In this document: one piece after another, positions 8,198-17,068 of the stretch | How the letters are laid out: each line of letters opens with the position of its first letter | Position numbering within the stretch: position 1 is the stretch's first letter | From: CAVRCT01 sp963719645 | GTDB lineage: Bacteria; Pseudomonadota; Gammaproteobacteria; DSM-16500 | Direction: 5' to 3' | Assembly: GCA_963719645.1 (NCBI GenBank) | Contig: CAVRCT010000001.1 | Span: forward strand, 434,001 to 498,000 | Length of the DNA stretch: 64,000 bases | The notes under the pieces: model-generated | Told to the model about the DNA's origin: nothing | Seen by the model: the letters and a program-made list of their open reading frames with translations, nothing else | Database searches by the model: none | Program-made: the position numbers and the translations under genes

Positions 8198-8404
8198 TAG
8201 CGAGCCCGCGTGCAACCCCATGCGCGTCAAGCTAAGGAAAATTTGCCGAAAAAACCGTCATTGCGAGGAGCGTTTTTTGCTTTGATGCAATCCAGTTTTT
8301 GAATTTGCAAAAAATTTGCAGAAACATAAAGCAAAAAACTGGATTGCCGCGCCCCTGCGGGGCTCGCAATGACGGAGTTGTTAGCAAATTTTCATTAGCG
8401 TGTA
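8198..8404. repeat. MITE family 2, copy B
   Basis: Inverted relative to copy A at 4939-5147. It carries the same GCGAGCCC...TGCAACCCCATG side sequence, the GCGTCAAGCTAAGGAAAATT arm and the GTCATTGCGAG/CTCGCAATGACGGAG inner arms. It fills the end of the gene-free stretch 8050-8414, just beyond the stop of the giant gene, where its hairpin could also end transcription. Confidence 0.85.
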
Positions 8405-8414
8405 AAAAGATAAA

Positions 8415-11400
8415 TTAAGAAGAGATTGCTGAAGCAGAAAGGCGTGGTTTCATTTCCTGATCTCCATCAGGATCTATGTCAACAGGTAAATACTTAACTA
8501 ATTTAAAAAGTCGGGGTGATTTTTCTAGATTTTGCAATCTACGTTTTCCACCTTGTATTTCCATTTTTGTTTTAACTAATGCGCGAGCTTGCAGTATATG
8601 GCCATGCTCTAAAATGCAGCGAGGTGTTAACTGATCATTGTCAGTGTATTTCTCAATGAACTCTTCAAAAACTTGCTTGGGTAAATAAGGACAAGCTAAT
8701 TGTAATGCATGTGTTAATTCATCCGGCGTAAAACGTTCTATTGAACCATAAGCAAAACGGTTAATAAATGCAGAAGATAATTTAAAACGGCCTGGATAAT
8801 GAGGTCCGTTAAATGTGCAATCGAAACCAAACCCTGGGAAAATCGCAGCTTCCATTTTTGCTAAGATAGCATGAAGATATTTTTTGAATGGAAATAAATC
8901 AACTTCATCAAAAATAACATACCAACCTAGCATCACTGCTCTTTCTGCAACTGTCATCAAAAATTCAAAATCATTTAATTTTAAAATACAAACGGCTTTT
9001 TTGTATTCTCGATGATCTTCAGTCGATCGCAGAATATCAAAAAGTTCTGCGTTCGATAATTCATGCTCGCATTTTTTCATTTTCAATCGGGTAATCAGCG
9101 AGCTTGTCGCAAAAGCAGCTAAAGCAGCTTCGTTTTTAAATGTACAGAGTAGACGTTTCCTTGAGAGTTTATTGGCTATATATAATTTTTCTTCTCGCTC
9201 ATTCCAAATATATACTTTCTTGCTGGCTATACTAGAGAGCTCGGATAGATTTAATTTTTCTTCATCTAATACAATAGAAATTTTTTCACCTGGGTTCACT
9301 AAATGATATCCTTGTGATTGCCAAAAAAGAGATAACAATGTACTTTTCCCAACGCCAGCGGGGCCGCCTAGCAAGAAACCTTTGATACCCCCAGCAGAAA
9401 GGGCTGGATAAGGCGTACAAAACTGCCTATTTTTAGCAATCAACGTTAAACGTTGCAATGCACGCTGGTGATCTTGATTTAAGGCAAAACCTTTTTGGGT
9501 GAAAAATCGAAATAACTCAGGGGATAAATTGATTTGCTTTTCTTCACGCGTGCCATCGCTCAGCAAGAGATCCTGTTCAACAATGCGAGCTGCTTTTACA
9601 ATGGCATCTTGAAGCCGCATACGATTTGATAAGAATTCACCTAGGTAACATGCCATCATTTCTAAATTGCGATCTGTCATTTTTCTAGCGCTTTGATCGA
9701 GATTTTTTATTTTAGTTTCTAATTCCTCCATTACCACATAAACTTGTTCCATCTCAGAAGATGAGTGCAAAAATAATTTCAAGATCGGACGGATTCTTTC
9801 ATTAAATCGTTCGTCAAAAGATAATATGCCAAAATGCATAGGCAGGCACAAATCATAAACAGGTTGATTCTCAGAGTCTGTATTCTCTTCAAGAAAATTA
9901 TCAATACAAATGATCCGGTGTCCTCGAATGAGAGCGCGTCTCTCGTGTAGCCCATTTATTATGTGACGTTGCGATTGATTAAAAGCGGATTTTAAACTGT
10001 TAAGCAATGTTGTTGAGCTCGCCTCATCTACGATCATAATATGATAAGCATTTTGCAGGCAAGGTGAAGACCATTCATCGATTTGATCTTCAGTATACAT
10101 GTTAACGGGTTGACCTGATCGTTTTTCAAGAGCTTCTTTTACTTTCGAGACTGTCGTCGTTTTTCCTGAGCTAGTTTCTCCTAGCACGAGAAGATTAAAC
10201 TCAGTGGTATGGATTTCCTCTGCTAACGCCAAAGGACGGTTTTGAAACGAGATCGGAGGATCTGATTGAAAACTTTCTGGGTGGTCGAAAGGATGATATT
10301 GTCGGATGAACTTTTTAGGATCCCGCAAAAAACCATTCCACAACGCGCGTAAATGCTCAAACTGAAAATCATTAGAAAAATTTTGCTGCAAAATTATTTT
10401 TTCAAATACGTCAAATTGATTATTTTTAACAATTGAGCGGAGCAATTTGAGTTGATCAGCTAATTTAATTTCGATATAGGGTTTTTCGATATAGGGAAAA
10501 TCTTCTTGATGCTGAGTGAGAAAGATAGCTTTTCCTTTATTGATTAACTTAAAGCTGCCTTCATACCAAAGACCTGGGTGCGGGAAAAAAAGCGCCGCGA
10601 CCAAATTTTGTAGTTTTGTGTCTGCGCCTTGGCAGAGTGCCGTATCTCCATTTGATATCGTTTTCAAGAAAGCGCCTTTCTCTAAGGAGAAAGTGACTGC
10701 GGTGACATCATCATGTGTTTTTCTTTTTTTTGTGGTTTTCTCAATCAACATATCAGACGTTGTTGTATCATTTAAATCAAAGAGGACAATGTTTTTTTCT
10801 TCATGACAAAGTTTCGCTGCAATAAAACTCGGGTCATTGGTTACCATGACACAGAATTGATTTTGAATGGCCTTACGTATGTTTTTTTCAACCGGAGATT
10901 CTTTATCCTCTTCTGTTGTCATTTCCTGATCGTCATCTATTTTTGTTTGAGTCGGCTCAAAATTTTTGACGTGCTTCTTTAACGCATCAGGTAGTGTCAC
11001 ATTGTCAGTTTTAGTAAAATAGAATTTTTTATTCACTTCACTGACGCAGTGGAATATAAAAGCCCATTGTATTGCTGATAAGTCTGATGTGATAATGATT
11101 TGCGTGCCATTCTCAAGAGAAGCCAGCACGCTTGGGAGAATAATAGGACAATTATTTTCTCGAAATTGAACGTGCGGTTTCAAATAACGCAGTAGTTTTT
11201 TATGGAGTATAAAAGGTTTTAGCCTCGTATTAGGCTCATCGAGGCAGCAAATTAGATTGAATTTGCATTCTTCTTCTATGGCTTGAATGTTGCCTGTATA
11301 ACGATGCCATTCCTCACCGCGCTCATAAAAACCCGTTTCGGCAAAGAGTTTTGCTTCATCACTCTGTGGAATTGCGCTGAGTAAAATATCATGATGTTCT

Positions 11401-14400
11401 TTTTCATCCAAGCTTCCACTCGATGTTATTTTTAATTGGCCTTCTTCTGTTGTCATTCGGTCAAATAAATTTTTAAATTCAGAATGACGATTGTATAATC
11501 GATACACTTTAGGTTCAGTTAATTTGGGTTTGATGACCGGCCATGCAGGCAAGGTTGTGATACCTTGATCTAACCGAGGAAAACGAGATAACAAATCAAT
11601 CTCAAAAGAGTGAAAGCGACCAAGTGAAGCCATAGCAATAATGTGAACATAGCCAGGAATAGTGAGATCACCATAGATTCGCTCGAACAGTGATGTGATA
11701 CCGTTTTGTTCTCGCTCCATTTTTTCTAACGAAACCAATAATACGGATCCTGGCTTGGCTTGTTTTACCCAAGCACGAAAACTACCTCCGATGCGTGATT
11801 GCTCTTGTAAATCATATAAAAAATAAATATCTTCAAAATAAGGTATTAAGTGTCGGCAAAAATTATTTTGATCATTTGCCTCGGGTAAAATAACTAACAT
11901 TTTAATCGGGGTATTTTTAGATTTTTCTTTGACAGCGGTTGCAAATTCAAGCGGTGTTCTACCTGGAAAGCATTCACTTAATTGCGTGACAGAGATGGAT
12001 GAAGTATTGCTTCTGGTGGATTTTTTTTCGTCTTTTTCATCACTTGATAAATCCATATCAGCTATGCGTCTCAATTCAGAGACTTCATTTAGCGTACGTG
12101 TTTCTATCGGTCGCCATTTGCCCTTTTGAAATCCTTGCAAGAGTGCATGACAATTATTATAGATACCCCGAAATTCTTTGTTATATGGATGGCCTAATTT
12201 TGCAAAAATCTCTAGTGCGAGCACCGTTCTTGTTTGGCAGTTACCTTTTTTATATTTCATAACAAGTTGACGGCATTCTGCCTCTGATGTTGGTTCTTTC
12301 ATCAACCTTCCGGCCGTAAAGCTGCGTATGAAACGAAAAACCATTGCTTCCACCGTACTGCGAGGAAGTTTTTGAATGCGCTGATGGATATTGACTTGAC
12401 CTCGTGAATCGATAAAATCGGATACCACTAGCTCTTCTTCTTGATCGATATCTTTCAATTGATATTGGATATCATCATAGAGATAAAGGATTTTCGTCGT
12501 AACAGTGATGGGCTTATCATTGACATCAATTGATTCCAGACCATGACGATTTTGAACGAATAAAACGACATAGGAGTCTAGTTTTTCAGAATACCATAAT
12601 TCTAGCGGGTGCGAAGTTGCGATATCTAGTAATGCACCATTCGGTGATATTAATGCATAAGGTCTATTGGGGTAAATAAAGAGGTCGCGGTCATATAAAA
12701 CGAGCGGAGTTTCTGATTCCATCTTCTCATCAAATTTCTTGCCGATCGCGGTAAATTTTTCTTCATCACCCGATGTATTTGCGTTGATGACGACATATCC
12801 CAATAGAGGTAAGTCTGTATTAGTGACTGGAAGATCAGGCAAGAAATGGCAATCAATAATGTGTTCTCTGCACTGTTCGGGAATAAATGTTTCTGCAGCA
12901 GCCGGGTTAGGTCTAAATCCAGCGGGTGGTTCAGGCGGGAGAGCGGGATCGTACGTATATGAATCTAATGATAAGCCACTGGAAGGGTGCGCATAGATTG
13001 ATAATGCTTCGGATTCTTTTTTTACTTCGATGTCTCGTGAATTTTCACATAAACTTTTTGATACGATTAAGTTTGGAAACTTATTTTTTAAGAATAACCG
13101 CAAACTCTTATTGATATGCAATAAATTTTCTTCGCTTTTTTCTTGAGTGAATTCGATTGAGACAAGAATTCTTCTCAATCTTGACGGAAATATTGTGAGG
13201 AATGAAAACAAAGATTCAATATTTTTCAAGCGTAAGGTTAGCTCTAGCTCTGCTAAATTGGGACACAATATGTCAGTTTTTTTGAATTCCACCTCATTAA
13301 GGACTCCTGCTAGTCTTAAAGTGATTAGCTCCGGCGTTTTTCTCAAAAGATCAGCAGTAGAAATTAAATTGAATGGTCTATTAAACGTATCATAGAGCTG
13401 GAGATACAGAAGTGGCATCAATTTTTCTGTAGGCAAGCTATTAAATGTATCGATGAGTGCAGTTGCAGTTTCGCAGTAATAGTTTTCGATTTCTACTTTG
13501 ATTAAATTAGGAAATGCATTAAATAATGACTCTAAAGCGTTTTTAGTAAAATGACAACTATCGAGTTTTAACGTTTGTATTGCATTATTTTTCTGATAAT
13601 TAAATGTTGAGAAGTTTAATCTTGTAAAATCTAATGATTCAATATCCGCATAGGCTCTTGTTATTTCATCCATTAATTGGATATCAAAAGTTTCTTCATA
13701 AATTGAATGTAGTGTTAATCCACTCGAACGGGCGTATATGCTGATACCAGTAGACTTTATCCACGCTTCCAATAAGGTTGCTTTGTTTGCATCATAAAGA
13801 GGCTCTATAGAATAATCACCCGATATGGGTCGCTCCTCATCAAGACTTTCAAAGGCATTCGAATTCAATTTATTTTTTTTGAATCCAGAAAAAAATTTTT
13901 CATTTGTATCATGCGCATAATGGATTGTGACTTTATTTTTATCCAGTAAAGCAAGTGCTGCACCGATTTTTTCAGAAGTTATTGTAGGATGAGCCTTGTG
14001 GTCACGTTTCAGTGAATTCATAAAAACAGCTTCAATTTTTTCGAGCGCAGCTTTTGGGATATAAGGTAAATAGAGCGCAAACTCAGCTGGATCAGCAAGC
14101 GCCAATCCATTGATATACGTTAATTTGCCAAATAGCTGCTTGAATAAAACAATTTTTTCTTCCGCGGTTACCACTTCTAAAACGTGTGTATCGCGTGCTG
14201 AGATTGACAATTCAACCACTCGATATTGATGAGGATCCAGTGTTGCCAATACTTTTTCGCGCTGATCGGGGTCTTTTACACTGAATAAATCACGTGCAAG
14301 AAAGAGATGAGAAAATGTAGTTACGGGATAGATATAATTCTCTGCATGAGGGTCGTCGGTTTCATATAGCGCTACATCGGGGGGATAGAGAGAGGGAGAA

Positions 14401-14873
14401 AATTGAATCCTTATTGCGGCGTTATGTCCAAATTCCTGGGTCGTACTCGTTGTTTTTGGACAGCGCTTGAGGGCTTCTTTCATTTCTTTAGGGGTTGGAA
14501 GTTGTGTGTTAGGTAAGCGGCAAATGAGCTCTTGCGTACTTTTCATTTCTTTCAATTCAGAGCCTACTAACATAAACACCGGTACTTGATGAAACATTCT
14601 GTGTATATGGTCTTCGAGCTCCTCTTGAATATCTTCACTTAAATAAAGATATAACCAATAATTCCAAACCAGGGGATTAATAATCAGGCGGTGTCCATAC
14701 TGCACATGACGAAAAGGCGGTCTGTTTGTCAGTAACCGCCGAGGATCAATCGTTCCTGACGGCGTGTAGGAGTATTCAACTTTTGGGGTTGATACTTTGG
14801 TGAGTGCATGAATTCGTTGTAAATTTTCTATATCGGCTTCATCTAATCGTCGGCCAAATCGATCTCTTGTCAT
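8415..14873 (-). CDS. Giant 2152-residue protein: LRR-like, transglutaminase-like and two P-loop ATPase modules
   Basis: I see, in order: an N-terminal region without clear likeness; a leucine-rich-repeat-like stretch at about 410-575 (spaced LxxLxL strands such as NAIQTLKLDSC and ELITLRLAG); a transglutaminase/papain-like site with C879 (KGNCQTRT), H909 (NNCHALLQ) and E924 (WRPIE), the His-to-acid spacing of 15 being typical of the transglutaminase core; a mixed region; then two P-loop NTPase modules. Module 1 has Walker A GETSSGKT (1565-1572) and Walker B IMIVDEAS (D1616). Module 2 has GPAGVGKS (1837-1844), Walker B WYVIFDEVD (D1989) and a later NRF segment like the sensor region of midasin/MoxR-type AAA+ proteins. 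No signal peptide. The tail is Arg/Ser-rich (RLSASAISS). The size, eukaryote-like mix and PmrA-like promoter point to a translocated effector. The domain calls are mine from motifs. Confidence 0.8.
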   Translation of the reverse strand: MTRDRFGRRLDEADIENLQRIHALTKVSTPKVEYSYTPSGTIDPRRLLTNRPPFRHVQYGHRLIINPLVWNYWLYLYLSEDIQEELEDHIHRMFHQVPVFMLVGSELKEMKSTQELICRLPNTQLPTPKEMKEALKRCPKTTSTTQEFGHNAAIRIQFSPSLYPPDVALYETDDPHAENYIYPVTTFSHLFLARDLFSVKDPDQREKVLATLDPHQYRVVELSISARDTHVLEVVTAEEKIVLFKQLFGKLTYINGLALADPAEFALYLPYIPKAALEKIEAVFMNSLKRDHKAHPTITSEKIGAALALLDKNKVTIHYAHDTNEKFFSGFKKNKLNSNAFESLDEERPISGDYSIEPLYDANKATLLEAWIKSTGISIYARSSGLTLHSIYEETFDIQLMDEITRAYADIESLDFTRLNFSTFNYQKNNAIQTLKLDSCHFTKNALESLFNAFPNLIKVEIENYYCETATALIDTFNSLPTEKLMPLLYLQLYDTFNRPFNLISTADLLRKTPELITLRLAGVLNEVEFKKTDILCPNLAELELTLRLKNIESLFSFLTIFPSRLRRILVSIEFTQEKSEENLLHINKSLRLFLKNKFPNLIVSKSLCENSRDIEVKKESEALSIYAHPSSGLSLDSYTYDPALPPEPPAGFRPNPAAAETFIPEQCREHIIDCHFLPDLPVTNTDLPLLGYVVINANTSGDEEKFTAIGKKFDEKMESETPLVLYDRDLFIYPNRPYALISPNGALLDIATSHPLELWYSEKLDSYVVLFVQNRHGLESIDVNDKPITVTTKILYLYDDIQYQLKDIDQEEELVVSDFIDSRGQVNIHQRIQKLPRSTVEAMVFRFIRSFTAGRLMKEPTSEAECRQLVMKYKKGNCQTRTVLALEIFAKLGHPYNKEFRGIYNNCHALLQGFQKGKWRPIETRTLNEVSELRRIADMDLSSDEKDEKKSTRSNTSSISVTQLSECFPGRTPLEFATAVKEKSKNTPIKMLVILPEANDQNNFCRHLIPYFEDIYFLYDLQEQSRIGGSFRAWVKQAKPGSVLLVSLEKMEREQNGITSLFERIYGDLTIPGYVHIIAMASLGRFHSFEIDLLSRFPRLDQGITTLPAWPVIKPKLTEPKVYRLYNRHSEFKNLFDRMTTEEGQLKITSSGSLDEKEHHDILLSAIPQSDEAKLFAETGFYERGEEWHRYTGNIQAIEEECKFNLICCLDEPNTRLKPFILHKKLLRYLKPHVQFRENNCPIILPSVLASLENGTQIIITSDLSAIQWAFIFHCVSEVNKKFYFTKTDNVTLPDALKKHVKNFEPTQTKIDDDQEMTTEEDKESPVEKNIRKAIQNQFCVMVTNDPSFIAAKLCHEEKNIVLFDLNDTTTSDMLIEKTTKKRKTHDDVTAVTFSLEKGAFLKTISNGDTALCQGADTKLQNLVAALFFPHPGLWYEGSFKLINKGKAIFLTQHQEDFPYIEKPYIEIKLADQLKLLRSIVKNNQFDVFEKIILQQNFSNDFQFEHLRALWNGFLRDPKKFIRQYHPFDHPESFQSDPPISFQNRPLALAEEIHTTEFNLLVLGETSSGKTTTVSKVKEALEKRSGQPVNMYTEDQIDEWSSPCLQNAYHIMIVDEASSTTLLNSLKSAFNQSQRHIINGLHERRALIRGHRIICIDNFLEENTDSENQPVYDLCLPMHFGILSFDERFNERIRPILKLFLHSSSEMEQVYVVMEELETKIKNLDQSARKMTDRNLEMMACYLGEFLSNRMRLQDAIVKAARIVEQDLLLSDGTREEKQINLSPELFRFFTQKGFALNQDHQRALQRLTLIAKNRQFCTPYPALSAGGIKGFLLGGPAGVGKSTLLSLFWQSQGYHLVNPGEKISIVLDEEKLNLSELSSIASKKVYIWNEREEKLYIANKLSRKRLLCTFKNEAALAAFATSSLITRLKMKKCEHELSNAELFDILRSTEDHREYKKAVCILKLNDFEFLMTVAERAVMLGWYVIFDEVDLFPFKKYLHAILAKMEAAIFPGFGFDCTFNGPHYPGRFKLSSAFINRFAYGSIERFTPDELTHALQLACPYLPKQVFEEFIEKYTDNDQLTPRCILEHGHILQARALVKTKMEIQGGKRRLQNLEKSPRLFKLVKYLPVDIDPDGDQEMKPRLSASAISS

Positions 14874-14923
14874 GGGGCTCTTCGTTTTATCTGTCTATTT
14901 CTATTATGGTGTAATGAGCGCGT

Positions 14924-14956
14924 ATTATAGTTGAGATTTCTTAAGTATTTCTTAAG
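14924..14956 (-). promoter_or_regulatory. PmrA-box-like site and -10 of the giant gene
   Basis: Reverse strand: CTTAAGAAATACTTAAG (14956 to 14940), two perfect CTTAAG half-sites with 11-bp period, 10 bp, then a consensus -10 TATAAT (14929-14924), about 50 bp before the start codon. The best-formed of the eight sites of this kind in the window. Confidence 0.72.
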
Positions 14957-14978
14957 AAATGGAACAGGGGGTCATTAA

Positions 14979-15020
14979 TGACACACCGAAGAGTACGAAT
15001 ACGCTAAAGTGAAGCGGTGT
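14979..15020. repeat. Short dispersed repeat shared with 18994-19035
   Basis: About 42 bp beginning ATGACACACCGAAGAGTACG and ending in GCTAAAGTGAAGCG. It is nearly identical to 18994-19035, where it encodes the last 11 residues of a protein. Here it lies between two genes and codes for nothing obvious. Confidence 0.75.
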
Positions 15021-15035
15021 ATTTTGGGTGCCTGT

Positions 15036-15536
15036 TCACCATGAACATTGGCTAGGTAAAATGTCATAGTAGATGATATTGCCACTGCCATCGCGACCGA
15101 CAGCTTTAAGACCTGTGCATATTGCAAAATACGTATTTGGATTTTTCGTTCCGTTTACGCCTTGTGACCAGAAATAAGGATTCAAATTAGAGATTAATAC
15201 ATCAGAATCAGTATCAGGTTGAATTTCTAAATTGACTATTTGCTTCGTACCTATCGTATAGGAACAAATGCCAAGTTTAACGATTGTTTTATCCGTATAA
15301 ACAGAAACATCACGAGATAATACGGCTTTAAATCTTACATTAGTCGAATCTGGTTTAAAATAAGCACTTGGCGCCTCGGTAATATGCCAACCTTTAGGAA
15401 TATTAACTTGTGTTTGACTGCCTAATGTAACATTAATTTCATCAATATTAGGACATTGATGTGCAGCTAACAGAGGGAAGCTGATGACGCAACCTACTAT
15501 TGTTAAAATTGATTTTTTTAATTTGTTGCGCAGCAT
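15036..15536 (-). CDS. Secreted small protein, unknown function
   Basis: A clear Sec signal peptide (KKSILTIVGCVISFPLLAA-H) and a mature part of about 140 residues that starts HQCPN. It contains four further cysteines in pairs that could form disulfides, and is rich in beta-strand-like sequence ending PSQCSW. It resembles the small periplasmic DUF3757-type proteins of Legionella, but that assignment is uncertain. Good ribosome-binding site GGAGG before the ATG. An 11-bp-spaced TTAAG repeat lies upstream at 15603-15619. Confidence 0.72.
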   Translation of the reverse strand: MLRNKLKKSILTIVGCVISFPLLAAHQCPNIDEINVTLGSQTQVNIPKGWHITEAPSAYFKPDSTNVRFKAVLSRDVSVYTDKTIVKLGICSYTIGTKQIVNLEIQPDTDSDVLISNLNPYFWSQGVNGTKNPNTYFAICTGLKAVGRDGSGNIIYYDILPSQCSW

Positions 15537-15575
15537 GTTACCTCCGGTTTGGTAAATTAGTTAACTTATTAGTAA

Positions 15576-15619
15576 ATTGTAACACGCTTCAACCTGTTTT
15601 TTCTTAAAGTAACCTTAAG
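15576..15619 (-). promoter_or_regulatory. PmrA-box-like repeat, longer spacing
   Basis: Reverse strand CTTAAGGTTACTTTAAG (15619 to 15603), half-sites 11 bp apart. The nearest -10-like hexamer is TACAAT (15581-15576), 21 bp after the repeat instead of 10. That is one full 11-bp step further, so the site is weaker evidence than the others. Confidence 0.4.
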
Positions 15620-15715
15620 CAATTTTCAATCTATTTTTAAAAAAGTTGCTTCAGCAGCCACATCTTCTGCGAATAAAACTGATGCTAAAAGCAAGCGTCG
15701 TTAGTCTGGGTATCC

Positions 15716-16030
15716 TGAGCGCTTAAGAAAGAGCTGCCATCCTGAGTGCTTTTCGCTCCGATCTCCCTATATAGCAGAGAGATGCTTTGGAAATTTTTTA
15801 GATCAGCCTTAGAAATTTGCGGGAGATCCTTCGGAGCGAAAAGCACTCAGGATGACAGCTCTTTCTTAAGCACTCAGGATGACAGCTCTTTCTTAAGCAC
15901 TCAGGATGACAGCTCTTTCTTAAGCACTCAGGATGACAGCTCTTTCTTAAGCACTCAGGATGACAGCTCTTTCTTAAGCACTCAGGATGATAGCCCTTTC
16001 TTAAGCACTCAGAATGACAAGCCCTTTCTT
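15716..16030. repeat. MITE family 3 with 27-bp tandem expansion at one end
   Basis: A hairpin element (arms CTTTTCGCTCCGA... and ...TCCTTCGGAGCGAAAAG) whose right end, CACTCAGGATGACAGCTCTT plus TCTTAAG, is repeated about seven times in tandem with a 27-bp period (15841-16029). Because 27 is a multiple of three, the array is open in two frames (STQDDSSFL and HPECLRKSC repeats), but there is no start context, and the frames run into the MITE, so I do not call a gene. A second copy with four tandem units is at 45367-45592. With flanking AT-rich sequence it occupies the gap 15537-16216. Confidence 0.85.
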
Positions 16031-16216
16031 GAGCTAATACCATTGGCGTTGCACACGAGCTTGCTGAACTACGTAGTGAGTAGCCCGGGTAAATTTTTTC
16101 ACCTGGGCTATAGCAGATTTTTTACATTTACTTGCTGAAGACCAAACAATTCCTTGTAACCGCTAGCGCATGTAAATAATCGTGCGATTACCAGGCATAA
16201 TAATACCAATACAAGT

Positions 16217-16957
16217 TCACGAACACACCACAACACCTCCTGGCGGCGATGCTTCCACTCTTCGAATAGATATTGCTTGTAATGCTCGACATAAATTTTG
16301 ATAGACATCTTGCTTACCGAATAATTGCCGAATTTCAAATGCTTCTTTTAAGCTATATTTTTTATCAAATCGCGTTGTTAGAAGTGTCTGCAAATCAATT
16401 TTGTTATTTTTTTCAAAAGATTGTTTTGCACGCTGCCAAGCCGTTCCAATATCTTTGAATTTGTCTGAAACATAGAACCTATTTTTATATTGATTTTGGA
16501 ATTGTTTTATTATTTTTTCAATTTCGATAATATTTAAAAGTTCTTCTTTCGATTCTCGCTTATCTGGCTGCTTGAACATCGCTGCATACACATTTAGTAA
16601 ATAAGCTTGCTCTTCCTTCTTGGCATCTGTACTGGGCTTAAGAGTCGCAGAATTTGCTTCATTCTTAGTAAGAAGAAGATGACTACGAGCACTTTGCAAA
16701 AGCTCCGATTCACTCGGCGGCGAAGTCCAAGGACCTTGTACAATGTCTTGCTTAGCATCTGCCATGAGTGATTGATATGAACCATAATCAACATCATCCG
16801 TTTCAAGCGCTAACTTTGCAGCACGATCACGTATTTGTTGTTTAGTGGGCGCTCCACCCCATGAATAATCTCCCTCATCGAGCAGCTCTTGGCGAGCTTG
16901 TTCATAATAATACTCGAAGTCTTTTTCTGAATAGTATTCATCACGTGTCCACGTCAT
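16217..16957 (-). CDS. Hypothetical protein, 246 residues
   Basis: Not recognised. Acidic, Tyr-rich N-terminus (TRDEYYSEKDFEYYYEQA) with repeated short helices (two YYSxxQxxxxxAxxxI-like units at about 14-45 and 55-80), a helical middle and a C-terminal half with basic helices. No signal peptide or membrane segment. It ends in SPPGGVVVCS. A different frame immediately following (to 16108) encodes a hydrophobic stretch of about 20 residues, so a frameshift that removed a membrane tail is possible. Ribosome-binding site GAGAG upstream of ATG. Effector-like by context only. Confidence 0.62.
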   Translation of the reverse strand: MTWTRDEYYSEKDFEYYYEQARQELLDEGDYSWGGAPTKQQIRDRAAKLALETDDVDYGSYQSLMADAKQDIVQGPWTSPPSESELLQSARSHLLLTKNEANSATLKPSTDAKKEEQAYLLNVYAAMFKQPDKRESKEELLNIIEIEKIIKQFQNQYKNRFYVSDKFKDIGTAWQRAKQSFEKNNKIDLQTLLTTRFDKKYSLKEAFEIRQLFGKQDVYQNLCRALQAISIRRVEASPPGGVVVCS

Positions 16958-17068
16958 AATTGTTATCTCTCATTTAGTTATAAAATTAAATAATAGACAA
17001 CAAGGGTATATTTATGAAATCAATTGTTTAAATTACTATGATTAATAATTTCTATTGAGCGTAAATTA

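Noticed and set aside
12739..12996. Several plus-strand frames of 60-96 codons opposite the giant gene
   Set aside because: Expected by chance over 6.4 kb; none has a ribosome-binding site or recognisable product.
15841..16029. CRISPR array
   Set aside because: The 27-bp units are directly adjacent with no spacers, and no cas genes are nearby.
15746..16138. Repeat protein with STQDDSSFL units, and the opposite-strand HPECLRKSC frame
   Set aside because: Both frames are by-products of a 27-bp tandem repeat at a MITE end; neither has a ribosome-binding site and both run into the palindrome.
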